Shown piece by piece: positions 9,142-18,700 of a DNA stretch of 58,501 nt (the stretch's first letter is position 1; each line of letters begins with the position of its first letter). The notes under the pieces are model-generated. The model searched no databases. It was not told where the DNA came from and worked only from the letters and a program-made list of their open reading frames with translations. A program made the translations under genes and the position numbers. Source of the DNA: an uncultured Odoribacter sp. (GTDB lineage: Bacteria > Bacteroidota > Bacteroidia > Bacteroidales > Marinifilaceae); contig CALUKF010000014.1 of the NCBI GenBank assembly GCA_944321145.1, forward strand, positions 1-58,501, given 5' to 3'.

Positions 9142-9244
9142 GATTGCAAAATTGCCTGTTCTTTTCGGACGGGGAGAACGGTGGTAGAGAGCAGGGAAAA
9201 GGCAGGAAAAGTATTTTGCACAGGGTTCATAAAATAGAAAGATT

Positions 9245-11233
9245 ATGATGGAAAGGAATATCATATTATCAGACCCTTTGTTAGAGCCTTTTTTGCCGGC
9301 GATCCGTCGCCGGCAGGAGAAAAGCGCGATAAGAGAATTGGAGTTTACCAACCGGAAAAGGCGTTTGTCGGACGTTTTCAACAATCATTTGTATTTTGGT
9401 TTGCATCGGACGGAGGAGGGCTGGGTGTTCCGCGAATGGGCGCCCCATGCCACGGCAATTTACCTGATTGGGGAGACGAACGGATGGGAGCGGCGTGAGG
9501 CATTCCGCCTGAAGCCTTTGGCGGGCGGCGTGTGGGAATTGCGGTTGCCGGCGGAGGCGTTGTGGCACGGGATGCTCTATAAGTTGTGGATAGAATGGGA
9601 GGGAGGAGCCGGTGAACGGATTCCGGCTTATGTGCGGCGGGTGGTGCAGGACGACATGACCAAGCTGTTTACGGCGCAGGTGTGGGAACCGGAAAAAGGG
9701 TATGAGTGGAAATATCCGAAAGCCCCTGCCATCAAGCATCCTTTGATTTACGAGGCGCATGTGGGCATGTGCATGGAGAACCGCCGGGTGTCGACGTTCA
9801 ATGAGTTCCGGGCGTATATCCTGCCCCGCATTGCCGAGTTGGGGTATAACACCATCCAGTTGATGGGCATCCAGGAGCATCCTTATTACGGTTCGTTCGG
9901 CTATCAGGTGTCGAGTTTTTATGCCGTCAGTTCGCGTTTCGGCACGCCGGAGGACTTGAAGCGGCTCGTGGACGAGGCGCATGGCTTCGGTATTGGCGTG
10001 GTGATGGACTTGGTGCATTCCCATGCGGTGAAGAACGAGGCAGAAGGGTTGGGCAATTTTGCCGGCGATTACAGCCAGTATTTTTATCCGGGGGAACGCG
10101 GGACGCACAAGTTGTGGAACTCGCGGTGCTTTGACTATGGCAAGGAGGAGGTGATAGCTTTCTTGTTGTCCAATTGCAAGTATTGGTTGGAGGAGTTCCG
10201 TTTCGACGGTTTCCGTTTCGACGGCGTGACCAGCATGATGTATTGGGACCACGGCGTGGGGCGCGATTTCACGGAATACAAGTTCTATTACGACGGCAAC
10301 CAGGATGAGGACGCCATCACTTACCTGACGTTGGCGAACAAACTCTGCCACGAGATAGACCCGACGATGATTACCATTGCCGAGGATATGAGCGGAATGC
10401 CGGGCTTGGCATATCCGATAGAGAAAGGGGGCATGGGTTTTGATTTCCGGATGAGCATGGGGGTGCCCGATTATTGGATTAAGTTGGTGAAGGAGAAACG
10501 GGATGAGGATTGGCATGTGGGGGATATGTTCTACGAGCTGACCAACAAGCGCCGGGAGGAGCACACCATCAGTTATGCCGAGAGCCACGACCAGGCGATG
10601 GTGGGCGACAAAACGCTCTTTTTCCGCCTGGTGGACAAGGAAGTCTATACATCCATGAGCGTCTTTGACCACAGCCTGGTGATTGACCGGGGGATTGCCC
10701 TGCACAAAATGATACGGCTGTTGACCGTCGCGACGGCGGGCGACGGGTATTTGAACTTCATGGGCAATGAGTTCGGGCACCCGGAATGGATAGATTTCCC
10801 GCGCGAAGGGAACAATTGGAGTTATGAGCATGCGCGGCGGCAATGGAGCCTTGCGGACGACCCGAACCTGCGTTTCCGTTTCCTGAACGCCTTCGACAAG
10901 GCGATGATTGCCTTGGCAGGTGGGGAGGGGTTCTTTGAACCTGCGCCGGAGCCTGTGGTGAGGGACAATGGACAACAGGTGCTGATGTTCCGGCGGGGCA
11001 GGTATTTGTTTGTGTTTAACTTCAATCCTTCGGCGTCCTTCTCAGATTACCGGTTTGAGGCGGAGGCGGGGAAATACGTTTCGGTGCTGGACAGCGACGC
11101 CCTTTGTTTTGGCGGTTTCGGCAGGATAGACGACGGGCAGGAGCATTTCACCCTGTTTGAAGGGGGGAAGAATCTGCTGAGCCTCTACATTCCGGCACGG
11201 ATGGCATTTGTTTTGGAAAGAGTAATTGAATAG
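9245..11233 (+). CDS. glgB: 1,4-alpha-glucan branching enzyme, GH13 (GH13_8, eukaryote-like type)
   Basis: 662 residues. It has an N-terminal CBM48-like domain (about 45-130, EEGWVFREWAPHATAIYLIG) and then a GH13 barrel. Catalytic regions are visible: I VVMDLVHSHAV (~253), II RFDGFRFDGVTSMMYW (nucleophile Asp, ~327), III TIAEDMSGMPG (acid/base Glu, ~378) and IV YAESHDQAMVGDK (~446). The FDGFRFDGVTSM block and the length match eukaryotic-type GH13_8 branching enzymes better than the bacterial GlgB (GH13_9). It would introduce alpha-1,6 branches into glycogen in the cytosol. It is the first gene of the five-gene glycogen operon, 24 nt before the debranching enzyme. Two ATGs are adjacent at the start (9245, 9248). 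Confidence 0.9.
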   Translation: MMERNIILSDPLLEPFLPAIRRRQEKSAIRELEFTNRKRRLSDVFNNHLYFGLHRTEEGWVFREWAPHATAIYLIGETNGWERREAFRLKPLAGGVWELRLPAEALWHGMLYKLWIEWEGGAGERIPAYVRRVVQDDMTKLFTAQVWEPEKGYEWKYPKAPAIKHPLIYEAHVGMCMENRRVSTFNEFRAYILPRIAELGYNTIQLMGIQEHPYYGSFGYQVSSFYAVSSRFGTPEDLKRLVDEAHGFGIGVVMDLVHSHAVKNEAEGLGNFAGDYSQYFYPGERGTHKLWNSRCFDYGKEEVIAFLLSNCKYWLEEFRFDGFRFDGVTSMMYWDHGVGRDFTEYKFYYDGNQDEDAITYLTLANKLCHEIDPTMITIAEDMSGMPGLAYPIEKGGMGFDFRMSMGVPDYWIKLVKEKRDEDWHVGDMFYELTNKRREEHTISYAESHDQAMVGDKTLFFRLVDKEVYTSMSVFDHSLVIDRGIALHKMIRLLTVATAGDGYLNFMGNEFGHPEWIDFPREGNNWSYEHARRQWSLADDPNLRFRFLNAFDKAMIALAGGEGFFEPAPEPVVRDNGQQVLMFRRGRYLFVFNFNPSASFSDYRFEAEAGKYVSVLDSDALCFGGFGRIDDGQEHFTLFEGGKNLLSLYIPARMAFVLERVIE

Positions 11234-11257
11234 CATATAGAGATAAAAGAACATATT

Positions 11258-13213
11258 ATGGCGTATTTAAAGTTTAATAAGGACGAGTTAGTCAATTTGG
11301 AATATTCGCTGAAGCGTGAGGTGCTGGCGACCAACCGCGCAGGCGGTTATATGTCCTCGACGATTATTTGTTGCAATACCCGGAAATACCACGGGCTGCT
11401 GATTGTGCCGATTGAGGAGTTCAATGACGAGAATCATGTGTTGCTGTCTGCGCTGGACGAAACGATAGTGCAGCACGGACAGGCTTTCAATCTGGGGATT
11501 CACAAGTATCCGGGCAATTACGAGCCGCGGGGGCACAAGTATATTGTCGATTTTGAGTATGAGCCGATATTTGCCTTGACTTACAGGGTGGGCGGCGTGT
11601 TGTTGAAAAAGGAAATAGTGTTGGTACACAACGAAGGGCAAGTGCTCCTCCGTTACACCCTGCTGGATGCGCATTCAGACACGACGTTGCGGCTGAAGCC
11701 TTTCCTGGCTTACCGCAATATCCACGCTTTGTCGAAAGCCAATATGATGGCAAACACCAAATACCTGCCGATTGAGAACGGCATCCGCTCCAAGCTATAC
11801 AACGGCTTCCCCTCGCTGAATATGCAAATCAGCAAGAAGAACGAGTTTGTGGCAACTCCGGATTGGTATTACAACATCGAGTACATGGAGGAGGAAAAGA
11901 GGGGCTACGACTTCCGTGAGGATTTGTTTGTGCCGGGTTATTTCGAATTCCCGATTAAGAAAGGCGAGAGTGTTGTCTTCTCGGCTTCCACGGAAATGGC
12001 GGCACCTGCCCGCTTGAAAAAGAAGTTCGAGAAGTTGGTGGCAGAGCGCGCCCCGCGCAACAGTTTTGAGAATTGCTTGAAATATTCCGCTTCGCAGTTC
12101 ATTGTCCGCCGTGGAAAGGATACGGACATCGTGGCAGGTTACCCGTGGTTCGGGCGTTGGGGCAGGGATACGTTCATTGCCCTGCCGGGCGTGACCCTGG
12201 CGGCAGCCAACGACACGAAGACGTGCAAGGAGGTGCTGGACACCATGGCGCGGCAATTGTACAACGGCTTGTTCCCCAACATCGGGAAGGACAAAGGGGC
12301 TGCTTACAATTCGGCGGATGCCCCGATGTGGTTCTTCAAGGCGTTGCAGGAATACGGGGCAGCGATTCATGACGATGCCGCTGTCTGGAAGAGCTACGGC
12401 GCAAAAATGAAGGCAGTGCTGAAAGCATACCGCGACGGGGTGAACGAGTATGTGAAAATGACGGACAACGGGCTGATTTGGGCGGACGAACCCGGCAAAG
12501 CCCTGACGTGGATGGACGCCATTGTGGACGGAGTGCCCGTGACTCCCCGCGGGGGCTATCAGGTGGAAATAAATGCTTTGTGGTATAATGCTATCTGCTA
12601 TACCTTGAAATTGGCACAAATGGCAGGCGATGACAAATTTGTGACGGAATGGCAGGAGCTTGTCGGGAAAGTGAAGGATAGTTTTGTACAGACCTTCTGG
12701 TATGCGGAGATGTCTTATCTGGCAGACTATGTGGACGGGAAGGGACAGAACCTTTATGTGCGCCCGAACCAGGTGATAGCCTGTTCTTTGGAGTATAGCC
12801 CGCTGACGGACGAGATGAAACGGGGCGTGTTGGACATTGTGCAGCAGATGTTGCTGACGCCCAAAGGTCTGCGGACGCTCTCGCCGCGCAACGTGTTGTA
12901 CGAGGGACGCTATGAGGGCAATCAGGCAACCCGTGACAGGGAGTACCACCAAGGGACGGTTTGGCCATGGCTGATAGGTCCTTACATTGAGGCAAATTTC
13001 CGCCTGTATGGCAAGAAGTTTGTGAAGACAGCCAAAGAACTGCTGGCAGGCTTCGAGGAAGACATCGCCTACTACGGCGTTTGTTCCATCGGCGAGGTTT
13101 ATGACGGCAACCCGCCATACATGCCCAACGGCTCGATATCCCAGGCTTGGAGTGTCGGTGAAGTGTTGAGGAGCATGGCTATGGTGAAGAAATATGAAAA
13201 GGCGAAAGAGTAA
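11258..13213 (+). CDS. Glycogen debranching enzyme (amylo-alpha-1,6-glucosidase, GH133-like)
   Basis: 651 residues. The N-terminal bacterial/archaeal GDE domain (about 1-270) opens with LVNLEYSLKREVLATNRAGG and carries NTRKYHGLLIVP. The C-terminal alpha/alpha-barrel (about 290-650) contains the family hallmark YPWFGRWGRDTFIALPG and a WADEPGKALTWMDA segment. It removes alpha-1,6 branches from glycogen or limit dextrins in the cytosol. It belongs to the operon (24-nt gap upstream, 22-nt gap to the GT4 gene). The start is supported by position and by the conserved N-terminus. Confidence 0.9.
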   Translation: MAYLKFNKDELVNLEYSLKREVLATNRAGGYMSSTIICCNTRKYHGLLIVPIEEFNDENHVLLSALDETIVQHGQAFNLGIHKYPGNYEPRGHKYIVDFEYEPIFALTYRVGGVLLKKEIVLVHNEGQVLLRYTLLDAHSDTTLRLKPFLAYRNIHALSKANMMANTKYLPIENGIRSKLYNGFPSLNMQISKKNEFVATPDWYYNIEYMEEEKRGYDFREDLFVPGYFEFPIKKGESVVFSASTEMAAPARLKKKFEKLVAERAPRNSFENCLKYSASQFIVRRGKDTDIVAGYPWFGRWGRDTFIALPGVTLAAANDTKTCKEVLDTMARQLYNGLFPNIGKDKGAAYNSADAPMWFFKALQEYGAAIHDDAAVWKSYGAKMKAVLKAYRDGVNEYVKMTDNGLIWADEPGKALTWMDAIVDGVPVTPRGGYQVEINALWYNAICYTLKLAQMAGDDKFVTEWQELVGKVKDSFVQTFWYAEMSYLADYVDGKGQNLYVRPNQVIACSLEYSPLTDEMKRGVLDIVQQMLLTPKGLRTLSPRNVLYEGRYEGNQATRDREYHQGTVWPWLIGPYIEANFRLYGKKFVKTAKELLAGFEEDIAYYGVCSIGEVYDGNPPYMPNGSISQAWSVGEVLRSMAMVKKYEKAKE

Positions 13214-13235
13214 AACTTAAAATGAAAGGCAGACT

Positions 13236-14522
13236 ATGGAGACAAGAGTATTAATGTTCGGCTGGGAGTTTCCGCCTCACATTGCAGGAGGTTTGGGCAC
13301 CGCTTGCCTTGGACTGACCAAAGGGCTTGCCAAGCAAGGCGTGCAAGTCTTGTTTGTCATGCCGCGCGCGAGCGGGGACGAAGACCAGAGCGCGGCGAAA
13401 ATCATCAACGCAAGCGACGTGGAGGCATTGTATGATTACCGGGATATCGAGGAGTATTGGAAGAACATCCGCTTCATGGAAGTGGGGTCTAATTTGATTC
13501 CTTACATGGATCCGGAACGTTTTGAGCGCGAAGTGAACCGGAATGTCCACGAACGGACGGAGGAGCATAAAATCGGATTCAAGAATAAATACCAGTTTTC
13601 CGGGAAGTATGGCGCTAACCTGATGGAAGAGGTCGGGCGCTATGCCGTGGTGGCAGCGACCATTGCACGGCAGCAACAGTTTGATGTCATTCACGCCCAC
13701 GACTGGCTGACGTATGCTGCCGGCATTGCAGCCAAACGGGTATCCGGGAAACCATTGGTCGTGCATGTGCACGCCACGGAATTTGACCGAAGCGGTGAAA
13801 ATATCAACACTTTGGTTTACAACTTGGAACGTCAGGGCATGGAGGAGGCAGACCGGGTCATCACGGTCAGCAATTGGACGCGCGATATTGTTGTCCGCCG
13901 TTATGGCATTCCGCCTGAAAAAGTGGTGACGGTACACAATGCCGTGGATTTCCAGTCCTATTCCGACATGAAAGTGGAGCGGGGCGTCAAGGAGAAAGTG
14001 GTGACTTTCCTGGGGCGCATCACCTACCAGAAAGGACCGGAATACTTCATTGAAGCCGCCAATAAAGTGTTGCAGCGCTATCCGAACGTGCGTTTTGTCA
14101 TGGCAGGCAGCGGGGACTTGATGGACCGTTCCATCCGCCGGGTGGCAAAATTGAAGATTGCTACCAAGTTCCATTTCACGGGGTTTTTGCGGGGGCAGGA
14201 CGTACAGAAAATGTTCGCATATAGTGACGTATATGTGATGCCCTCTGTTTCCGAGCCTTTCGGCATATCTCCTTTGGAGGCGATGCGTTCAGGCGTTCCG
14301 ACGATTATTTCCAAGCAGTCGGGTGTCGCAGAGGTGTTGAAGCATGCCATCAAAGTGGATTTCTGGGATGTGAACGCCTTGGCGGACGCCATTTATGCCT
14401 TGCTGGCTTATCCGGCTTTGTCACAATTTGCTTCCAAGTACGGATTGGACGAAGTGAATACTTTGAAGTGGGAAAATGCAGCATTCAAATTGAAACAGAT
14501 ATACGAAGAATTGAAACGATAA
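13236..14522 (+). CDS. GT4 family glycosyltransferase of the glycogen operon
   Basis: 428 residues, GT-B fold. The N-terminal LMFGWEFPPHIAGGLGTACL is the glycogen-synthase-like nucleotide-sugar domain start. DVIHAHDWLTYAAG (~150) and the C-terminal SEPFGISPLEAMRSG (~340) with the E-x7-E type retaining motif are typical of GT4. The enzyme probably elongates alpha-1,4 glucan or makes a primer. Pairing with the GH57 gene 20 nt downstream is common in Bacteroidetes. Donor sugar and acceptor cannot be read from sequence. Cytosolic; no signal peptide. Confidence 0.85.
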   Translation: METRVLMFGWEFPPHIAGGLGTACLGLTKGLAKQGVQVLFVMPRASGDEDQSAAKIINASDVEALYDYRDIEEYWKNIRFMEVGSNLIPYMDPERFEREVNRNVHERTEEHKIGFKNKYQFSGKYGANLMEEVGRYAVVAATIARQQQFDVIHAHDWLTYAAGIAAKRVSGKPLVVHVHATEFDRSGENINTLVYNLERQGMEEADRVITVSNWTRDIVVRRYGIPPEKVVTVHNAVDFQSYSDMKVERGVKEKVVTFLGRITYQKGPEYFIEAANKVLQRYPNVRFVMAGSGDLMDRSIRRVAKLKIATKFHFTGFLRGQDVQKMFAYSDVYVMPSVSEPFGISPLEAMRSGVPTIISKQSGVAEVLKHAIKVDFWDVNALADAIYALLAYPALSQFASKYGLDEVNTLKWENAAFKLKQIYEELKR

Positions 14523-14541
14523 CAAATAAAATCAATATATT

Positions 14542-15780
14542 ATGGAGAAAAGAACTTTATGCTTGTATTTTCAGGTACACCAACCGGTTCGTTTGAGAAA
14601 ATACCACTTTTTCGATATAGGCAAAAACAATGATTACTACGATGATTTTGCCAACCGTACCTATACCCGGAAGATTGCGGATCGCTGTTATTTGCCGGCA
14701 AACCGCGTGATTTTGGACTTGATAAAGAAGTATGGCAAGAATTTCAAGGTAGCCTTTTCCATTACAGGCTTGGCGATTGAGCAGTTCCAAAAATATGCGC
14801 CGGAAGTGATTGACAGTTTCAAGGAACTGGCAGCTACCGGAAGTGTGGAGTTCCTGGCAGAGACTTATTCCCATTCCCTCGCGTGCCTTGTGGACGAAGC
14901 GGAGTTTAAACGCCAGGTGAAACGCCATTCGGAAGTGATGAAGGACTTGTTTGGCATGAAGCCCGTCACTTTCCGCAACACGGAATTGGTCTATTCGGAT
15001 GAGATTGGCGAGATGGTGGCAAACATGGGTTACACGACCATGCTGACCGAAGGCGCCCGTCACATTTTGGGATGGAAGAGCCCGAATTACCTCTATACCA
15101 ACTCCATCAATCCGAAATTACGCCTTTTGTTGAAGAATTTCCGCCTGAGCGACGACATAGCTTTTCGCTTCAGCGACCAGAATTGGGACCAATGGCCTTT
15201 GACGGCTGAAAAGTATGTGTCGTGGCTGACGGCTGCCGACGGGGAGATCGTGAACCTCTTCATGGACTATGAGACTTTTGGCGAACACCAGAGTGCCGGG
15301 ACGGGCATCTTTGATTTCCTGGCGGCTCTGCCGGGACAAGTGTTTGCCAATTCCGATTTTGAATTCCTGACCCCGAAGGAAGCTGCGGCGAAACACCAGC
15401 CGGTAGCCCCGTTGCATGTGCCCTATCCCATCTCTTGGGCAGACGAAGAAAGGGACTTGACCGCCTGGTTAGGCAACGAGTTGCAGAATGAGGCATTCGA
15501 GGAATTGTATAAGACCCGCGAGAAAGTGAATGCTCTAAAAGACGAGGCATTGATACATGATTACAATTGCTTGCAGGCAAGCGACCATTTTTATTACATG
15601 TGCACCAAGCTCTTTGCGGACGGCGACATCCACAGCTATTTCACGCCATACGCCACGCCTTACGAGGCTTTCATCAATTACATGAATGTGTTGAGCGATT
15701 TTATTCTGCGGGTGGACAACGAATATGAGAAACAGAAAGGCAAAACCAGTAAAAGAACCAAGAAGACAACTAAAGAATAA
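14542..15780 (+). CDS. GH57 family alpha-glucan-active enzyme
   Basis: 412 residues. GH57 conserved regions are visible: LYFQVHQPVRL near residue 10 (region I HQP), a middle ETYSHSLA, FRNTELVYSDEIGE (nucleophile Glu, ~154), and MDYETFGEHQSAGTGIF (acid/base Asp, ~240), ending in an Arg/Lys/Thr-rich tail. Members act as alpha-amylases, 4-alpha-glucanotransferases or branching enzymes, and the exact activity here is uncertain. There is no signal peptide, so it works on intracellular glucan. It lies 20 nt after the GT4 gene and 6 nt before the synthase/phosphorylase fusion. Confidence 0.85.
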   Translation: MEKRTLCLYFQVHQPVRLRKYHFFDIGKNNDYYDDFANRTYTRKIADRCYLPANRVILDLIKKYGKNFKVAFSITGLAIEQFQKYAPEVIDSFKELAATGSVEFLAETYSHSLACLVDEAEFKRQVKRHSEVMKDLFGMKPVTFRNTELVYSDEIGEMVANMGYTTMLTEGARHILGWKSPNYLYTNSINPKLRLLLKNFRLSDDIAFRFSDQNWDQWPLTAEKYVSWLTAADGEIVNLFMDYETFGEHQSAGTGIFDFLAALPGQVFANSDFEFLTPKEAAAKHQPVAPLHVPYPISWADEERDLTAWLGNELQNEAFEELYKTREKVNALKDEALIHDYNCLQASDHFYYMCTKLFADGDIHSYFTPYATPYEAFINYMNVLSDFILRVDNEYEKQKGKTSKRTKKTTKE

Positions 15781-15785
15781 AACAG

Positions 15786-18700
15786 ATGGATAACAGTAAA
15801 TTGAAGAAACCGGCTTACCTCTTTGAGGTAAGCTGGGAAGTGTGTAACAAGGTCGGGGGGATTCATACGGTGATTTCCACCAAGGCGTTGAACATGGTGA
15901 AAGAGTACAAAGACAGCCACATCCTCATAGGACCGGATGTTTGGCGGTATACAGAACAGAATCCGGAGTTCATTGACGAACCCCGGCTTTTCCGTTCCTG
16001 GCGCCAACACGCCGCGCAAGAAGGCTTGCGCATCAAGGTGGGACGCTGGAATGTTGCAGGGCAACCCATTGTGATATTGGTGGATTTCAGTACCTTCATT
16101 ACCCAAAAGGACAAAATCTTTGCCTCGTTTTGGGAAAAATACAAATTGGATTCTTTGAGCGGTCAATGGGACTACATTGAGCCGGCTTTATTTGGATATG
16201 CTTCCGGAAAAGTGATTGAGAGCTTCGTGCGTTTCCATTCCGCCCTGCGGCAACAGGTTGTGGCGCAGTTCCACGAATGGATGACGGGCGCGGGTTTGTT
16301 GTACCTGAAAGACGCCCTGCCCCAAATCGGTTGCGTGTTCACGACGCATGCCACCGTGCTCGGACGTTGTGTGGCAGGCAACAATCTCCCTTTGTACAGC
16401 GAGATGAAGAACTACGTTCCGGAGGAATTGGCTCGGCGTTTCAACGTCATTTCCAAGCAATCTTTGGAAAAAGTGGCAGCCACGAACGCCGATTGCTTCA
16501 CCACGGTCAGCGACATCACGGCTGCGGAATGCGCCCATTTCCTGAATAAGGAAGTGGACATGGTCACGCCGAACGGTTTTGAGAATGTCTTTACCCCCAA
16601 AGAAGAGGCGTGGGAGGACAAGCGGCTGGCTGGGCGCGAGAAGTTGCTCCAAGTGGCTCAGGCGTTGCTGGGACGCCCGGTGGACGAGAATGCCATCATT
16701 GTTGGTACGAGCGGACGCTATGAGTTTAAAAACAAAGGTATAGACGTCTTTATCGATGCCATGGGACGCTTGAACAACAACAGCTCTTTGCAGAAAGAGA
16801 TATTGGCGTTCATTTTGGTGCCTGCCGGGCACGGCGATGCGAATGCTGACCTGTTGCACAATCTGCAACAGCCGAACCAAGCCATGCAAGTGGGCAATAC
16901 CTACCTGACGCATTACCTCACCGACGAGGCGCACGACCCCGTTATGAACCGCATCCGCTCCCTGAATTTGCAGAACTCGGAAAGCGACCGGGTGAAGATT
17001 TTCTTTGTTCCCAGCTACCTGAATGGCGACGACGGGGTGTTCAACATGCCTTATTATGACGTGCTTGTCGGCATGGACCTCACGGTATTCCCCTCTTATT
17101 ACGAGCCGTGGGGTTATACGCCGTTGGAGAGCCTTGCTTTCAAAGTGCCGACCCTGACGACCACCTTGGCGGGTTTCGGCTTGTGGGTGAAGGAGCATTA
17201 CAACATGGAGCACCCCGGAATAGAGATTGTCCGCCGGGGAGACAACGACAACAAGAACGTCGCCGCCTCCATTGCCGACTGGGTTAAGGCTTACACGAAC
17301 AACGACGAGCAAACTGTTGCCCTATGGCGCCAGAATGCCAAGGACGTGTCGCGGATTGCCCTTTGGGACAACCTGGTTGCTTATTACAAGCAGGCTTACA
17401 ACTATGCCTTGGAGCAGGTGGATGCCCGCTTGGCAGATATGCAGGTGCCTGCCGACGAGAATGTTTCCTACATTGCAAAACAGTTGACGGTCAACAACCC
17501 GAGTTGGGTGAGTGTCATGATTCACCGCTCCATACCGGAACGCCTGGGCGCTTTGGAGGAATTGTGCCAAAACCTCTGGTGGTGCTGGCACGACGAGGCG
17601 CGCGAGCTCTTCCGGATGATAGATACCGACCTCTGGAGGCAGTGCGGGCATAATCCCATCGCCCTCCTCGATTCCATTCCTTTGAGCCGTTACCAGGAGT
17701 TGGAGAACGACGAAGATTTTGTCCGGAAGCTGGAGGAAGTCTACGCAGAGTTCCGCAATTACATGGCATTGAAAGACCACATGTCCGGCGACGGTGTGGC
17801 ATATTTCAGCATGGAATACGGCTTGCACACTTCCCTGAAAATCTATTCCGGCGGCCTTGGCATCCTTGCCGGCGACTATTTGAAGGAAGCCAGCGACAAA
17901 GGCACCAAGGTGACTGCCGTCGGTTTGCTCTACCGCTACGGCTATTTTACCCAGAAACTTTCTGCCAACGGCGAACAGGAATCCGAGTACGACGCACAGG
18001 ATTTCATGAAAATAGCCGTCACCCCCGTGCGCGACGACGAAGACCATTGGCTGACCGTCACCCTCGCCTTCCCCGGACGGAATGTCTACGCCCGCATCTG
18101 GCGCGTAGATGTCGGCAGGATTGAACTCTATCTTTTGGATACGGATTTCGAGGACAACTTGCCCGAAGACCGCAGCATCACCCACCACCTCTATGGCGGC
18201 GATTGGGAAAACCGTCTGAAACAGGAGCTTGTCTTGGGCTGCGGCGGTATCCAGGCATTGCGGAAATTGGGCATACATGCCGCCACCTACCACTGCAATG
18301 AGGGGCATGCGGCGTTCATCGGGCTGGAGCGTTTGAAGGAATACATCGCCGAGGAGCACCTCACCTTCCCCGAAGCCTTGGAAGTCGTGCGGGCATCCTC
18401 CCTTTTCACGACCCATACCCCTGTGCCTGCCGGGCATGATGCGTTCTCCGAAAACATGTTGCGCACCTACATTTCCCACTATGCCGACCGCCTGAAGATT
18501 TCTTGGGAACAACTTTTGGGCTTGGGCAAAATCAATGTCGCCGACCCGAACGAGAAGTTCTCCATGAGTTTCCTTGCTGCCAACCTCTCGCAGGAAGTGA
18601 ATGGCGTCAGCTGGCTTCATGGCGAAGTGAGCAAGGAGATATTCAAAGGCATGTGGCCGGGTTATATGCCCGAAGAACTGCACATCAGCTACGTGACCAA

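Larger units (their letters stand above)
8865..9244. other. 380-nt gene-free region upstream of the glycogen operon
   Basis: No coding frame is convincing. It contains an 11-bp-period tandem array (8991-9034), the operon promoter (9111-9141) and a leader of roughly 100 nt. A GU-containing hairpin is possible at about 9157-9180 in the leader (GTTCTTTTC pairing with GGGGAGAAC). No known riboswitch is recognised. Confidence 0.5.
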